From positions 1 through 64,000 of the forward strand of contig JAGTXK010000114.1 of NCBI GenBank assembly GCA_019096195.1: DNA of 64,000 bases, in the 5' to 3' direction. A program made the translations under genes and the position numbers. The DNA is from Boletus sp. NGJ. Taxonomy: Eukaryota; Basidiomycota; Agaricomycetes; Boletales; Boletaceae. The notes beneath the pieces were generated by a model. The model was not told the origin of the DNA and made no database searches. It saw only the letters and a list, made by a program, of their open reading frames with translations. Below, piece by piece: positions 23,511 to 35,619 of this stretch; position 1 is the stretch's first letter; the number at the start of each line of letters is the position of its first letter.

Positions 23511-25755
23511 TCATCTATGAGTGCTGTCTTCATTAGCTGACCCACAACACATCCACGCAGGAAACGCGATCGAAAGGATAGCCTTGTCTGACCGTCGCTG
23601 ATTTGATCCAATATGAGTCCAATAGGTACGTGAAAAGAGGTGTGCGCACCGTGAGATGGACCGTCCCGGCAGACGGTTGAGATGAATCGTTCGCTTGTTG
23701 TGCCTAATAGAACGTGAGCTGTCATGATGTAGTCTATCACCAGAAAGAAGACTCACCTGGCTTGCTTCCGCTGGACTTGCAGCACCTTGTCTGCTATGAG
23801 AAGGACCTTTTTTCGGATGGGTGGGCTTTGTATTAGGCTACAATGACTGATGAGTCCCTGTATACAAACTCGAGGAACAACGAACCTTTCGTTGTCGAAC
23901 GGGTTTCGCCACCGCTCGCTAAGATGATGTGTTGGACACACCGCATCCAAATGTCCAGCAGGAAGAACACTCACTGGCACACGTTTAGTTGCAGCCATCC
24001 TCGATGGTCCCACATTTGAGTCTTCCACCTTCGCTAGTGGCTGTGAATGAGATTGATGATCAGCAGCCCGCCGCGACTCTCTGGAGATTCGAACGGGCAA
24101 TGCTGGGTCCTTTTTACTCTTCCTGATCCTTGTTTTTAGCCACTTTTTGAACATCTGGATACCCTGAGATGACTTGATACTGTCGCGATGTTCCTCCGGA
24201 CACATCTCTGGAGGAGAGGTGACTGGCAGAGCATCCGACCGCTGTGCTACAGCAGGGGATAAGCCACGTGGTGGTACTTCATCCTCACGAGAATGAACAG
24301 AGGACACTGGGGACAGTGACTGCGGCAGGGTCAACATGGAGGGAAGAGGAGAATGCCGCGATGACCAACCTCATCGTAGTCGAACTGAGTAGCGGGCGTG
24401 GTCGTCGGCACCTCGACCTGTGTGATCGTGAGAACTCGCTTCAAGTGGAGAAATAACGAATGGATACCTCGAGGAGATCACCGTCGTCGTCATCGCTGCG
24501 GGCCTTGGACTTGAGTTGACCGGATCTCCCAGGCTCTTCCTGGAGTACATGCGCGATGACCAAGTCAGAGCGCCTCGTTTTGGGGACGGAAGAACAAACT
24601 CTTACTGAGTCAGTGTCAGATGTTTTATTGTCATGACCAGCCGAGGTCGAAGGCAGCTTGTCTGGTCGCCGTTCCTCGCGAGTGGATGCCTAACGTAGTA
24701 TATCAACAGGGGTGACGGAACAGACATGCCAACACAGTCAATGAACAAATACTTACATGGAAAGGACCATATGAGTCCGGGAGAATACTGCCGAGGTTGT
24801 GCACGTTGACTTTCCCGTGATCTTGACCAGTCGCAAGATAGCTACCATCTGGGGAGATTGCGATTGGGAAAATATATATATCTTCCCTCTCCTTGATGGT
24901 AGGGGCAATGTGAGAGAGAGTCGACGTGTCTAGGAACGAGATGCCATGGTCTGCGACAGTAGCAATAAACTTGCCATTCGGTGCCAGAGAAATAGACTTG
25001 TGCTTCAAGTTGTCGCCATCGAGAGTGGGTGATTCAGCAATCTGGGACCCCGTGGATACATTGAAAGACCTGATTTTCTTGTCGTCCGATACAGTAAAAA
25101 TGGATTGACCGTCGTTGGACCACGCGAGCGGGGTGATTGGCCATATTGAGCATATAACGGTCTCGATGTCGATGAGTTGGTCTCCGTTGCGGCTGTCAAA
25201 AATGCGAACCGAGCCACCGTCACTGGAAGTAGCGATCTGTTCGCCATCTGGAGAGAACCTCACTCCCGTGACCGGTTCGTCATGTCTGAGCGGGCCAACG
25301 AGCCTCTTCCCACTTGATATGCTCCAGACGCTCGTTTGAATCGTTCCGCCTTGAGTCCCGGTGGCAAACTTGGCTGAGTCTGCGGAGACGTCAACTGCAG
25401 ACACCCTGTTTCTCCCCTCCACCTCGACGACCTTTTCATCCACCTCTGCATTCCACACTTGCGCCCCCTTGTCAGTCCCGCACACTACCCACTTATGATT
25501 CCTCGACACAGCAATGGCGTTGAAGTCCCACGTTGCCGTTTGCGTTCCGACCTGTTGGCCGTCGGCAAGTCGCCATCGTCGAATCCCATTACGACCACCG
25601 CCAAGAAGATGCTTTTCGTCTGGATGGAACGCAACTGCGTATACAGGGCCAGAGTCACCGGTCTCAAGTACTATTGTTGGGTCTTACTGAATTTCAGCAT
25701 CGCACAATTATTATACTGCTCAGAACTACTACACACCGGTATTTGTCGATGACAT
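23511..25755 (-). CDS. WD40 propeller protein, paralog A (tail cut by a nonsense codon)
   Basis: Same nine-exon plan as paralogs B-D. Exon 1 (19 nt, from 25755) gives MSSTNT. Exon 2 (about 25694-24757) encodes seven WD40 blades, from VYAVAFHPDEKHLLGGG through VRFSPDGEQIATSSDGGSV to ISPDGSYLATGQDHGKV and LPDSYGPFH. Exon 3 starts ASTREERRPDK, exon 4 EEPGRSGQLK, exon 5 VEVPTTTPATQFDYDE. Exon 6 is a Ser/Pro/Lys-rich tail ending MAATKRVP, and exon 7 starts RAVAKPVRQRKV. In exon 7 the codon at 23838-23840 is TAG where B, C and D have CAG, so the product loses the last part of the tail. Exons 8 and 9 are still readable up to the aligned family stop at 23511 (AILSIAFPAWMCCGS), which suggests a recent change. 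Its role is unknown; a scaffold is the default guess for a lone propeller. Confidence 0.85.
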
Positions 25756-26551
25756 CCTCGTGAATGGTGCACAATCTTCGGGGGTTCAAAGACTGAAAAA
25801 ATGATGTGTTTCGCTTTATGGTGCGCAAAGTCGCTGTGCCTTATTCTCAATATGGGTCTGTTGCCTCGTGTCTTGGGCAGCTACTCTTGCTCGGATCCCT
25901 GCTCGGTGAGCCCCCTGCGACATCGCCACAGACAAAGTATGGGTTAACCTTGGCGTCCACTTCCCTTGCAGTCCTATTCGCTGCCAGAATTTTCTATGTC
26001 CTCCCCTGCAAAAAAATATGGTTCCACTCTCGCAATTCGTCGAGAAAGCCCTCTTGGAAAAAAAAACCCCCGTTTGAATCCCATTCAATGTTTTCGATCG
26101 TGCCGCGATCGTACGAAAAAACCCTCGCGCAGAAAATAGGTATGATCCATGCACGCATCGTGTCATGAACTGTGTACACGACAACCCTGTTCACAGTTAG
26201 GATTGGAAGACACAGCCAAGATGGAGTATCTCGAGTCGGTAATGCAGCCGCAGCGGATGCTGACACTTCCGCACGAGGATTGGATTTCTTGTGTCGTATA
26301 TCCCAGTACGCCTTTTTCAAGTTCCCCGTGTATCCCCATCTACTCAAACGCGCTTTCTTCCGGACATATTCTAACTGCTTGTATGACCGTTGCACACGTT
26401 ACATTGTGCAGCATTGGGAGATACACAATAGTACATAGGATTCACAAGACGAGGCGCATGTATATGTAGAACAAATATTCCAGTCACTGCTCAGAGGACC
26501 AACATCCTCTGCCGTTCGCCTCGGTGCTAGTGCTCATCCCTGATCTCTACC
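25756..26551. other. Upstream region of WD40 A and 3' flank of 7-TM copy 2
   Basis: The first about 150 bp aligns with the upstream DNA of paralogs B, C and D (anchors gtgcgcaaag, ttccttattc-like and gcctcgtg). Repeat S copy 2 lies at 26204-26305. No gene is supportable. Confidence 0.5.
26204..26305 (+). repeat. Short dispersed repeat S, copy 2
   Basis: Similar to 22418-22520; see that entry for the shared peptide-like segment. It lies about 250 bp beyond the stop of 7-TM copy 2. Confidence 0.45.
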
Positions 26552-28419
26552 TCAAATCCTTGTTCCAACCTGACGTGCGTCATCTCTCAACACTTCGAGT
26601 TGAATCGCTTCCGATTCATTCCCGCCGCCTTCCACGTCCTGATCCTGCTCCGTGGCGCTATCCGCAAATGCAATCGTAGGCATGGCTACGTTTTGATTGA
26701 CGATGGGTTGCGAGAACACATCGAATCCAGTATCAATTTCCTGCCAGCGGTGACGGTGGTCGCGGTCATACAGCTCGCGCATGCTTATGACGAACCGGGG
26801 CATCATGGGGCATATGGTTATGTAGGCCAACAGGTCCAGGATGAGCATTGAAGTGCCGTTGATTGGATATCCATTTTCGACTTGAGCGATAATATTGAAA
26901 AACATGTTCCTAGCGGTTCAGAAGAAAACAGCCGAATGGTTAACTTTGGGCAAGCACTCGAGAGTGAGATGGATGGGAGAACGTGATGATGACGGATGAA
27001 ACCGAGAGAAGAAAATGAGACTTACGCGAGGAAATAAAGAATTCCATCTCTCACGAACAGTTGCATGTACCGATTAGGCTGCCACCGCCTGGTCGCTTTG
27101 TACATCTCCACTGACTGTTTCAAGGCTGGGATGATAGCGAGAACCAAAAGTGCACCACCGAGAAAAAATCGGGGGGCGGCAGAATACTGAGTAAAGAAAG
27201 ACGGGAAACTCAATGATATGTTGCAAAAAGATAAATCAGTAACTTGTGAAACTGCGACTAGTGAAAAGGGCCGCGGGAGATGAAGGGCCGCTTGTGTGAA
27301 ATTGGTGTGATACGTGAGGTTGAGTCAGAGCTTGCCTGAGAAGGATGTGCTGGGATTGTTGTAGATGCCCGTAAACGCAATGGAAACAGCAACCTGCGGT
27401 ATAAAAATGAACAGGAGGCCCCAAAGAATTCTTTTGGATCGATTCCGCATTGCATACACCCGCAAGATCATAACCACTATATTGACATTATGATTATGGT
27501 CAGGGGAGATGACTGAGGGAGTAATGCTGACTCACAATCAGCAGCACTAAGAAATATTACGAAGACAAATTGAGATGCTAGTAATATTGGGGTACCTTCG
27601 GAATATCCATGTCCAATGTTGACATTTGGAGGGCAGTAAATCGATCCACTTACACCTATGGGACTGTTATCGATACTGACGGCGGCAGTTTTCAATCAAA
27701 CATTAGATACATACATCTACCCGAAGACAATCATTAATAACAAACGAGATGCAAAGTAGAAAAACTGACGCTGAGATGGCCCCCAGGGACAAAGGTACCA
27801 CTGACTAGTGAATGTATCTGATCAGCTAAACTCACCTTCGATATAACTTTGAACATACCGAGGCCCTTAAGGCTTGAGTACAGATCAACCATTAGCTGTG
27901 CAATTGCTATGCATCCGAGTCATGACATGATAGACTTACATAGCATAACCAAGACCAAGATAGCGGACCTACAGAACTGCCAATTTAGAACATGCGTGAT
28001 CCGGAGTGGCTCGTAAGTGCTGATATGCACCAGAACAAAGAGTGTAGAGGCCCAGGCCCAGGGTCTGCGCTGTGTGGCTGTCAGGCCCAGCGCTCGTTTG
28101 TAAATTGATGCTTCCTTACCCAAATGTAGTGCATCTTTTGAAATTTCTCAGTCATCGAATGAGATGTAGAGAGTGAATTAACATACCTCTCTCGGAAAGG
28201 TGAGGACTGCAGTGGTAGGATTGCAATAATAGTAACTTCAGAATAGAACAAATAGTGTGCACATTATCACTCACGGTAATCGTATATGACAGCAGTGACG
28301 AGAACAACTGCACTGGTCTGTAAGAGTGATACTCGTTGACTGGGGGAACGAGCAACTTTACGGGATAAGTAGTCATTCATCTGGAGAAGCTCCAAAGCAG
28401 ACTGCAAGTCGGAGGACAT
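26552..28419 (-). CDS. Seven-transmembrane DUF6533-like protein, copy 2
   Basis: Paralog of the gene at 17155-18992. It begins MSSDLQSALELLQMNDYLSRK at 28419. It continues in short exons with VVLVTAVIYDY, YYYCNPTTAVLTFP, MHYIW and RRPWAWASTLFVL. Further hydrophobic stretches include FLGGALLVLAIIPALKQS and LFVRDGILYFLA, and the last exon has MLILDLLAYITICPMMPRF and ISMRELYDRDHRHRW. The acidic tail again ends in a QxDVEGG-type stretch. Intron positions match copy 1, but several internal exons differ enough that I cannot prove every splice. The position between WD40 A and WD40 B shows that 7-TM and WD40 genes were shuffled by the same duplications. Confidence 0.75.
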
Positions 28420-29911
28420 GGCAAGTACAAGAGAAACAGCAGTGGGTGACAGTCTAACAACAAACGGCGAAGATGACGGCCGAGGAGAGGGAGGTCGCCT
28501 TTGGTTTGGTCCTAGCAGTTATATCTTCTATCCATATTTGCCGAGATTCATCTGGAACAACAGGTGACCGCAATGCAATCCACGCAGGATATACAGGGGT
28601 AGTAGTGATAGAAGGCAGTGCGAGACTGTCTTTGAATGTTGCTGTGCAAAGAACAGAGTCGTCGTGTATACAGAAGAGGACATTTACAAGCGAAGGATTG
28701 AATTGTAGTTTTCGTTTGGGATCATGATGATCGTATCTATCCTACTACCCTCAGTGGCGAGAGTATGAAGCATTCAGCGCCAGCCTGAGAGCGGGTCTAG
28801 TTGAGGACAATGCCGAATTTTGCAATTCGGTGGTTTTGAGATAATACAGTACCACGGACCAAAAACCCCACAGGAACGGCGTCTTTTGTCGCTCATCTAA
28901 ACATTGACTCTCATCGCCATTATCAGCGTTCCTGCCATGCCGGCACCCAGCCTCGGCGAGGCACATACCTACGAATATCACCACGGTATATATTATTGAT
29001 ACCCACTTCTGCTCCTCAACGCGTGTCCAATTCTAATCCATTACTCATGCTAATCTTGGCTTTAGGGATCGAGGGATTATTTCATCGTAGAACTCTGGTG
29101 ACTTGACGACCCGCATCAACGTACTCATAAATGACGGTGACGAGAAGCAACAAGGCACTCGCGATACCGAAGTGTCCACGGGCCTTATCTTATAATTTAT
29201 CAAACAGCAGTACAGACGACGTCAGCTGTAGACAGTCCATATCGTTTCATCACGAGAATCAACGGAGAGATTTCGTCTTCTTCTGCGGTTTCCTGGCTGG
29301 AGTGGTGGGTACACATTTCTTCGAGATGGGTACAGGCGCTGCGTCCCCTCCGCGACCGCGACCACGTCGAAACGGACATCGATATTCGATCTCGGGGAGA
29401 CATAGGCATTGTTTCCTTGGTGCGTGCACATGACAGTAGACCTTACCTTTCCAGAGAAGTAGAATCATACTGCGCTCATCCAAATCCACAGTCAGCGCTT
29501 CTTCATGGGCCATGCGCCAATGTGGCAATCACTCACCGAGTTTGGATGTCAGATCCGCGAGGGTCACAGAGCGCATAGAATTCAATTTGAACGTACTCCC
29601 TTGGTATCAACACCGTCACCAGAGAGGGGCATTATGAGCAGGAGCCCATCGATGCGGTCTTGACGAACAAGAAAGACACGGAAGGAGAAGGGATGCGACA
29701 TTAGCGTCAGGCTAACGCACACTCTCGTCTCGTCATCTTCATGTAACCCCTCCAATTCTAATGCTCGTGGGCGCATAGACCTCCCCAGCGACCGCTAGCG
29801 AGCTCAATATTCGATCATGAATGGGATCATCAGGACCTATACTACTACTAGTGCCGAGGCGATATGTCTGCATGGTCAATGTCCATATAATCGTGATTGA
29901 GTACAGTTGGA
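28420..29911. other. Upstream of 7-TM copy 2 and 3' flank of WD40 B
   Basis: The start resembles the upstream DNA of 7-TM copy 1. Around 29220-29520, minus-strand exon-like pieces (SMILLLWKGK, YVSPRSNIDVRF) have GT-AG borders but cannot be placed in a complete gene. Near 29715 a block related to the other WD40 3' flanks occurs. Confidence 0.35.
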
Positions 29912-32165
29912 TCAATGTGTCCCATCTTCTGTACCTGAACGCAAACACAACAACCACGCGGGGAACGTAAGCGAAAGGGTAGCCTTGCCCGATTCTCGCT
30001 GATGCTGATCTACTGTTAATCTCACAACACACGCTTAAGGAAAGTTCGCGCACCGTTAGATGGACCCCCCCAGCGGCAGGATGAGATGTGTCGTCCACTT
30101 GTTGTGCCTAATAGAAATGAGGTGTCATGACGTGGTTCATAATAAGCAGAACAGACGCACTAGGCCTGCTTCCGTTGAATCAGCACGACCGTGCCTAGCA
30201 TCCTTTTTCGGGTGGCTAGGACCAGTAGCCTTAGAAGACGATTTAGGCTGTAACGTCCGATGAGTGCTTGCATATAAACTCGAGGAACAACGAACCTTTC
30301 GTTGTCGAACGGGTTTCGCCACCGCTCGCTAGAATGATATGTTGGACACACCATACCTGATTGTCTATTAAAGAAGAACACTCACTGGCACACGTTTAGT
30401 TGCAGCCATCCACGAAGGTCCCATATTTGACGCTTCCATCCTTGCTGGTGACTGCGAACGAGATTGGTGATCGGCAGCCTGACGCGACTTTCCGCGAACT
30501 CGATCGGGCTCGTGCAATGCCGGGTCCTTTTGACTCTTCCTGATCTTTGTTTTTAGCCACTTTTTGAACATCGGAATACCCTGGGATGACCCGACAACGT
30601 CGCGATGTTCCTCTGGACGCGTCTCTGGAGGAGGGGTGACTGGCAGAGCACCAGACGGCTGTAGTACGGCAGGGGATGTGCCAAGTGGCGGTACCTCGTC
30701 TTCACGAGAATGGACGGAGGACACTTGGGACAGTGACTCCAGTAGGGTCAATACGGAGGGAAGAGGAGAATATAGTGACCACTAACCTCGTCGTAGTCAA
30801 ACTGAGCAGCCGGTGTGTTCGTCGGCACATCGTCCTGTGCGATCGTGAGAAGTCACTTCGAGGGGAAAAAAGAACGAATGGATACCTCGAGGAGATCGTC
30901 ACCATCATCGTTACTGCGGGTCTCGGGCTTGTTTACACCGGATTCCCCAGGCTCTTCCTGATGTACATGTGCGATGACCAAGTCAGCGCTCGTTTGGCGA
31001 CAGAATGACAAATTCGTACCGGGCCGGATCCAGGTGGTTTCTTGTGATGGTCGGCCGAGGTCGAAGGCAGCTCGTCTAATTGTCGTTCCTCACGAGTAGA
31101 TGCCTTATGTAGTGTATCAATGGGGAAGACAAAATGGACATACCAACAGGTCAATGGATATATACACTTACATGGAATGGACCATAGGAATCCGGGAGAA
31201 TGCTGGCGAGATTGCGTACGTTGATTTTCCCGTCCTCTAGTCCTGTCGCAATATAGCTACCATCCGGGGAGATGGTAATCGAGAATATATCTTCCGTGTC
31301 CTTAATGGCAGGGACAATGTGGGAGAGAGTCGACGTGTCTAGGAACAAGATGGAATGGCCTGCGTAGGTAGCAATGAATTTGCCATTCGGTGCTAGAGCG
31401 ATAGACTTGTGGTCGCCGCCATCGAGAATCGGTGATTCAGCAATCTGGGATCCTGTGGACACAGCAAAAGACCTGATTTTCATGTCGTCTGACGTGGCAA
31501 AAATTTGGAGAGCATCATCGGACCACGCTAGTGGAATGTTTGGCCATGTCGGAGGCGAGATGGTCTCGATGGTGATGACCTCGTCACCATTGCGAGCATT
31601 GAAGATATGGATGGAACCACCATAGCAGGCAGTGGCGATGTGGTCTCCAGTCGGAGAAAATTTGATTCCAGTGACAGATTTGTCATGTTCGAGCGGGCCA
31701 ACGACTCTTTCCCCGCTTGTTATACTCCAGATGCTCGCCATTCTAGTCTCCAAACCAGTCCCGATGGCAAACCTTGTCGCATCTGGCGAGACGTCGACAG
31801 CATACACCTTTTGACTGCCCTCCACCTCGAAGGTTTTTTCATGCATCTCCGCGTCCCACACGCTGGCCCCTTCGTCAGTCCCGCATACCACCCACTTGTG
31901 ATCCCTTGACAATGATGTCGACACACAAATGGCGTTCAACTTCATTCCCGTTTCATTCCCGACCTCTTGCCCGTCTGCAAGTTGCCATCGCCGAATCCCA
32001 CGATCGCCCCCACCCAAAACATGCATTCCGTCGGGGTGGAACGTGATTGCGTATACAGAGTCAGAGTGACCAGTGTCAAGCACTATTGTTGGGTCTTGCC
32101 GAATTATCAGCATTCAACACAATCACTCCTCGGAACTGCTACGCACCGGTTTTCGTCGACGACAT
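29912..32165 (-). CDS. WD40 propeller protein, paralog B
   Basis: Complete nine-exon gene. Exon 1 at 32165 encodes MSSTKT; the splice to exon 2 restores DPTIVLDTGHSDSVYAI. Exon 2 (to about 31172) encodes the seven-bladed propeller, with blades such as ITFHPDGMHVLGGGDRG, VTGIKFSPTGDHIATACYGG and ITISPDGSYIATGLEDGK. Tail exons follow: ASTREERQLDELPSTSAD, EEPGESGVNKPET, DDVPTNTPAAQFDYDE, SLSQVSSVHSREDEVPP with the basic MFKKWLKTKIRKSQKD, RAVAKPVRQRKVRCSS, AQQVDDTSHPAAGG, and ATLSLTFPAWLLC before the stop at 29912. The tail is rich in Ser, Pro, Lys and Asp/Glu and is likely disordered. An alternative ATG at 32113 would also open exon 2 in this copy only; the shared 19-nt first exon makes 32165 the better start. 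Confidence 0.88.
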
Positions 32166-32334
32166 CCTGACGGGTGGTATACAGTCGTGGGGTTGAAAGA
32201 GCGGAAGAACGAGGTGTTTCGGTTTACTCGTGGTGCGCAAGGTTGCCAAACAAACACGTTTCCTTATGGTCCCGGGTCGTGGGTGCCCCGTGCCTTTTGT
32301 GCCTATTCTTACTCGGATTCGAGCTAGTAGGTGA

Positions 32335-33055
32335 CCTCGTTGCGACCCGTCGACGAATTCTCCCCTTCGCCAAGGGTACTCTTACCCGGGGACTTGTGAG
32401 TCCTCGTCTTGTCTTGGACTCTTAGCTGCAGAACTCGGTTCATGACGTCTGCATTATTCCCACTCGCGATATACTGTAGCACGCATCCTAGGACACTCTC
32501 CAGCTGGGAGCACTCCAGAGGAATGGGTGTTCCTGCCACAGCTCGCGCTCGTTGCTATGGACGTCGCAAACATGTACTGCCTTTTCAGGGCTCGAAGTTC
32601 CCGCGTTCATCACGGGGTGACCTGTACGGCATGGAAACCACAGGAACACCCAAGTACTTATGCTGAGGTTTTCGAGGAGATCCCCACGATGCGGTATGGG
32701 TATGCAGGCCAGTGTGGTCGAGTGCACATCATGTTCATATGTGCTTTCCTTCCCAAGGCAATTCGGAAGCGTCTTACATATTCCGACTAATAAGCAAGAT
32801 CGACATCCGGTTCACGAACTCTCGCGGTAGTTTGACAGCTTCACCAGTATGCTGTCATCCACCACGACGTTGGTTGGACCATCGACACTGACGGGTTGGT
32901 CAGATACGAATACTTCCTGCAATCACTGATCCGCGTCTTGCGCGCACCGCAGAATTCATTTTATATACTGTGAGCAACAGGAACGGCCTACACGGCCGGC
33001 GGCGCCAAGATATCACTCAGTACGATTGACTGTTCCGGTTTTTCACAGTGAAGTG
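32335..33055 (+). repeat. Degenerate sequence Y, copy 2, divergent from WD40 B
   Basis: It begins about 170 bp upstream of WD40 B, head to head. It shares with the other copies the segment AKGTLTRGL followed by a good donor (gtgagt), then VHDVCIIPTRDIL, and near 32850-32940 HDVGWTIDTDGLVRYEYFLQ. Stops and frame changes occur between these landmarks. The parent protein is unknown. Confidence 0.5.
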
Positions 33056-34195
33056 CTTGCTTTGACTCTGGCTGATTTTCATCAACTTTTTTGGGGATAA
33101 AAAAGTCTATTTCCGAGCGATGAATGATCCCGCGAAAGTCTCCCGTTTATTTTGATTGGTTGGGTCAATGTCTCACTATGATTTCATGCATTTCAGCCAG
33201 GTGGCAGTGGATCGCACCACTGTCACAAGCACAGGGAAAGGGATGGATGAACAGATCTCGCATCGATCGAGCAGCATTCATCAGGGTATGTGGTTGTCGC
33301 TGTGGATGTGGAAGGACCGGGGGAAGGCTGCGTGAATGATAGGGTGGCATGTGTCATTCATATCATTTAACTTTACTTTTAAAGAGAACGCGTCGATGAA
33401 CAGCATTGGGTTTGACGCAAATCCAACAGCAACACTGAACACGCGTGTGGCATGTTAGAAATGCTAATATACATTATGAGAATTTTTCGATACATTATGA
33501 GAAAGTCTACTGTACTGCTACTCACCAGGATAGGATTCAACTACTCCGAGTACATCATTGCCCTACAGTCAACCGTTGGCCGGACGAACCACCTCACTTA
33601 CTACTTTTGCCAATATGCACTGCTATGGAATATCACCTTGTTGGTACGAACATTATCACGAATGATGCAGAAAATGTCCCTTCTTTATTCGACCTGTTGG
33701 GTTAGTCTCCAACACAATTTATGTTCATTGTTTTCTCACGTAGTACAGCAATCACTAACATACATCGCATATATTTCACCTCCATTGACACCGCACGGAG
33801 AGCTATCTCCATCCTATCACACTCGGCTGTCATCTTCGAGCTAAATGGTATGAACTGACATTTGTTCTCTCATCCTTACAACATTCCTCAACACAGTAAA
33901 TACGACGTAAAATTTATGCTATTCCCCCTTGTACTTCGTTGTTGAATTACTCTCCATCCTTGGGGCCAGGGGTGCCCGGAGGGCAATGCTATGATAATGA
34001 TCGGCGTGCTTGCGTGGATCTCGTCGATCACACAGCTATCTGATCGCACCGGGCCTCTTTGACAGGTAAATAATGCTAGTTGACGGTAGACTCTGGCCCC
34101 GTTTACGTCGCCCAGCCACTGTTAGCCTATGCGTCTGGGTTCCCTCAGCCGAGACGGCCGCCAGTGATATGGCTTTCGAGGTCGGTGTGTATGAG
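33056..34195. other. Gene-free stretch
   Basis: It holds a short direct repeat, acattatgaga, near 33472 and 33493, and a hydrophobic 130-codon plus-strand frame (33452-33844) with no homologue that I recognise. I would not call it a gene. Confidence 0.35.
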
Positions 34196-34344
34196 GGGTA
34201 ACATTCAAGCAGACGACCGGTTAGGCCCCGTCCCCCTCCGGAGCATAGTCCTTCGGAACGTGGCTCAGGTGGCCATCATGAAACACATGCATATGTGCTT
34301 CGGGTTCTAACCCGAACAGTGTACATACAAATGATCCAGCCATG
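34196..34344 (-). repeat. Dispersed repeat R, copy 2 (inverted)
   Basis: Reverse-complement match to 19980-20300 and 34494-34825. Together with copy 3 it forms an imperfect inverted repeat with a spacer of about 150 bp. Confidence 0.65.
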
Positions 34345-34493
34345 TCAATGAAACAAAGAACATGGATGCAGTGTCTCTTCCATTCCCGGAAGCATCCATC
34401 GAGTCCGCTTCACTCTGTTCTGTTGCGCCTTCCTTTTGTGCGCGTGAGGAGAATGCGGACACTCTAACACTCGTCTTAGTTGGCATTCTTCAG

Positions 34494-34825
34494 CAGCCGG
34501 ATCATTTGTATGTACACCGTTCAGCCCAGAACTGGCAGAGCATATATGCATGTGTTTCGTGCTGCGTATCTGAGCCACGTCCCGAAGGACTATCCACCTT
34601 GGAAAGACGGAGAGTGGCGCAGATATCGATGCGATGCGATGTACCTATGTAGCTATAGTGTAAAAAGGGTGATCTGTCCTTGTGCAGACAACCGCATGTC
34701 ACGTTAGGATGAGCTGGCCAAAGTCAAGGAGACGCTGAAAACCAATGTACGTGAGAGCAAGGAAGAGGGAAGGAACCGGTGGAGGGGGACGGGACCTACC
34801 CAGCGGCCAGCTTCAATCCAACCAC
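34494..34825 (+). repeat. Dispersed repeat R, copy 3
   Basis: Same orientation as copy 1 and close to it in length. Just before it (34445-34490) is another copy of the cttagttggcattc block found in the WD40 3' flanks. Confidence 0.7.
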
Positions 34826-35619
34826 GCTGTATCCCTCTACGTAAGATGTTCACCGCAACGAGACTGATGGGGAACGAGTAATTCTGCGCCTAACCCCATG
34901 GACCTGACCCGACAACACGAGATGCGGCGTTCGGTGATCCTGTCCTCATCACGCACAGCATCAAGCAATGTATCCATGTACTCGAAACGTGTCTCGCTCA
35001 TTCGTTGTACTCTCGGAGAGGGTTACTTTGGACGCAGGATCGCGACGAAACCAGCAAGGACGCGACATTTCGGTAACATTCAATTTGAAGCTGGAAGAGC
35101 GAGCGCTTCAGACTTGCAACCAACGAATAAGTGCTGACGGGTGTGGATGGGTACGGTATCTTCCGGCGTTGTTGAGTATTCGTCTGACGTGCTGTAATGA
35201 GAGTAAATGGACCGAATGTGCAGGCTCGTATCGTCACCAGAGAGGGCCAATGTTAGTAGATCCTGGGATCAGTGCACTCGATCGTTTACTCAGTCGTACT
35301 TGGATCTGTGATGAACAAAAAAGACATCGAAGCGGGAGGAATGCGACATTCTAACGTACATTGTCTTAGTTGGCATTCTCTAGATTTGCAATAGTGACCC
35401 GAATCAATGACGCACTATCCTCCATCCCAGCCATTGTGTGCCGTAGTAACAGTGTGTGTATCATCATTTCGTCAGTGACCATTGAGGAACTAGCCAGACT
35501 CAATCTGGACGGGCTTATCAGTACTCATACCAATGCTGAGAGATGACCTCAACTCGAAGAACTGCGTGATCGATGCCTACATAAGTTCCCATATGTCTTG
35601 ATACACCAAATCACCTAGA
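34826..35619. other. 3' flank of WD40 C
   Basis: From about 35340 to 35500 it matches the 3' flank of WD40 A (shared blocks cttagttggcattc and gcactatcctccatcc-like). No gene is supportable in 34826-35340. Confidence 0.45.

Noticed and set aside
29222-29528. Possible Arg-rich exon pair on the minus strand
   Set aside because: Splice borders exist, but upstream frames close at once; a complete gene could not be built.
31151-32113. WD40 B starting at the ATG at 32113
   Set aside because: Opens exon 2 in this copy only; the other three copies have a stop at this place, and all four share the upstream 19-nt exon.
33452-33844. 130-codon hydrophobic plus-strand frame
   Set aside because: AT-rich DNA gives hydrophobic codons by chance; contains a short direct repeat and no recognisable transporter motif.
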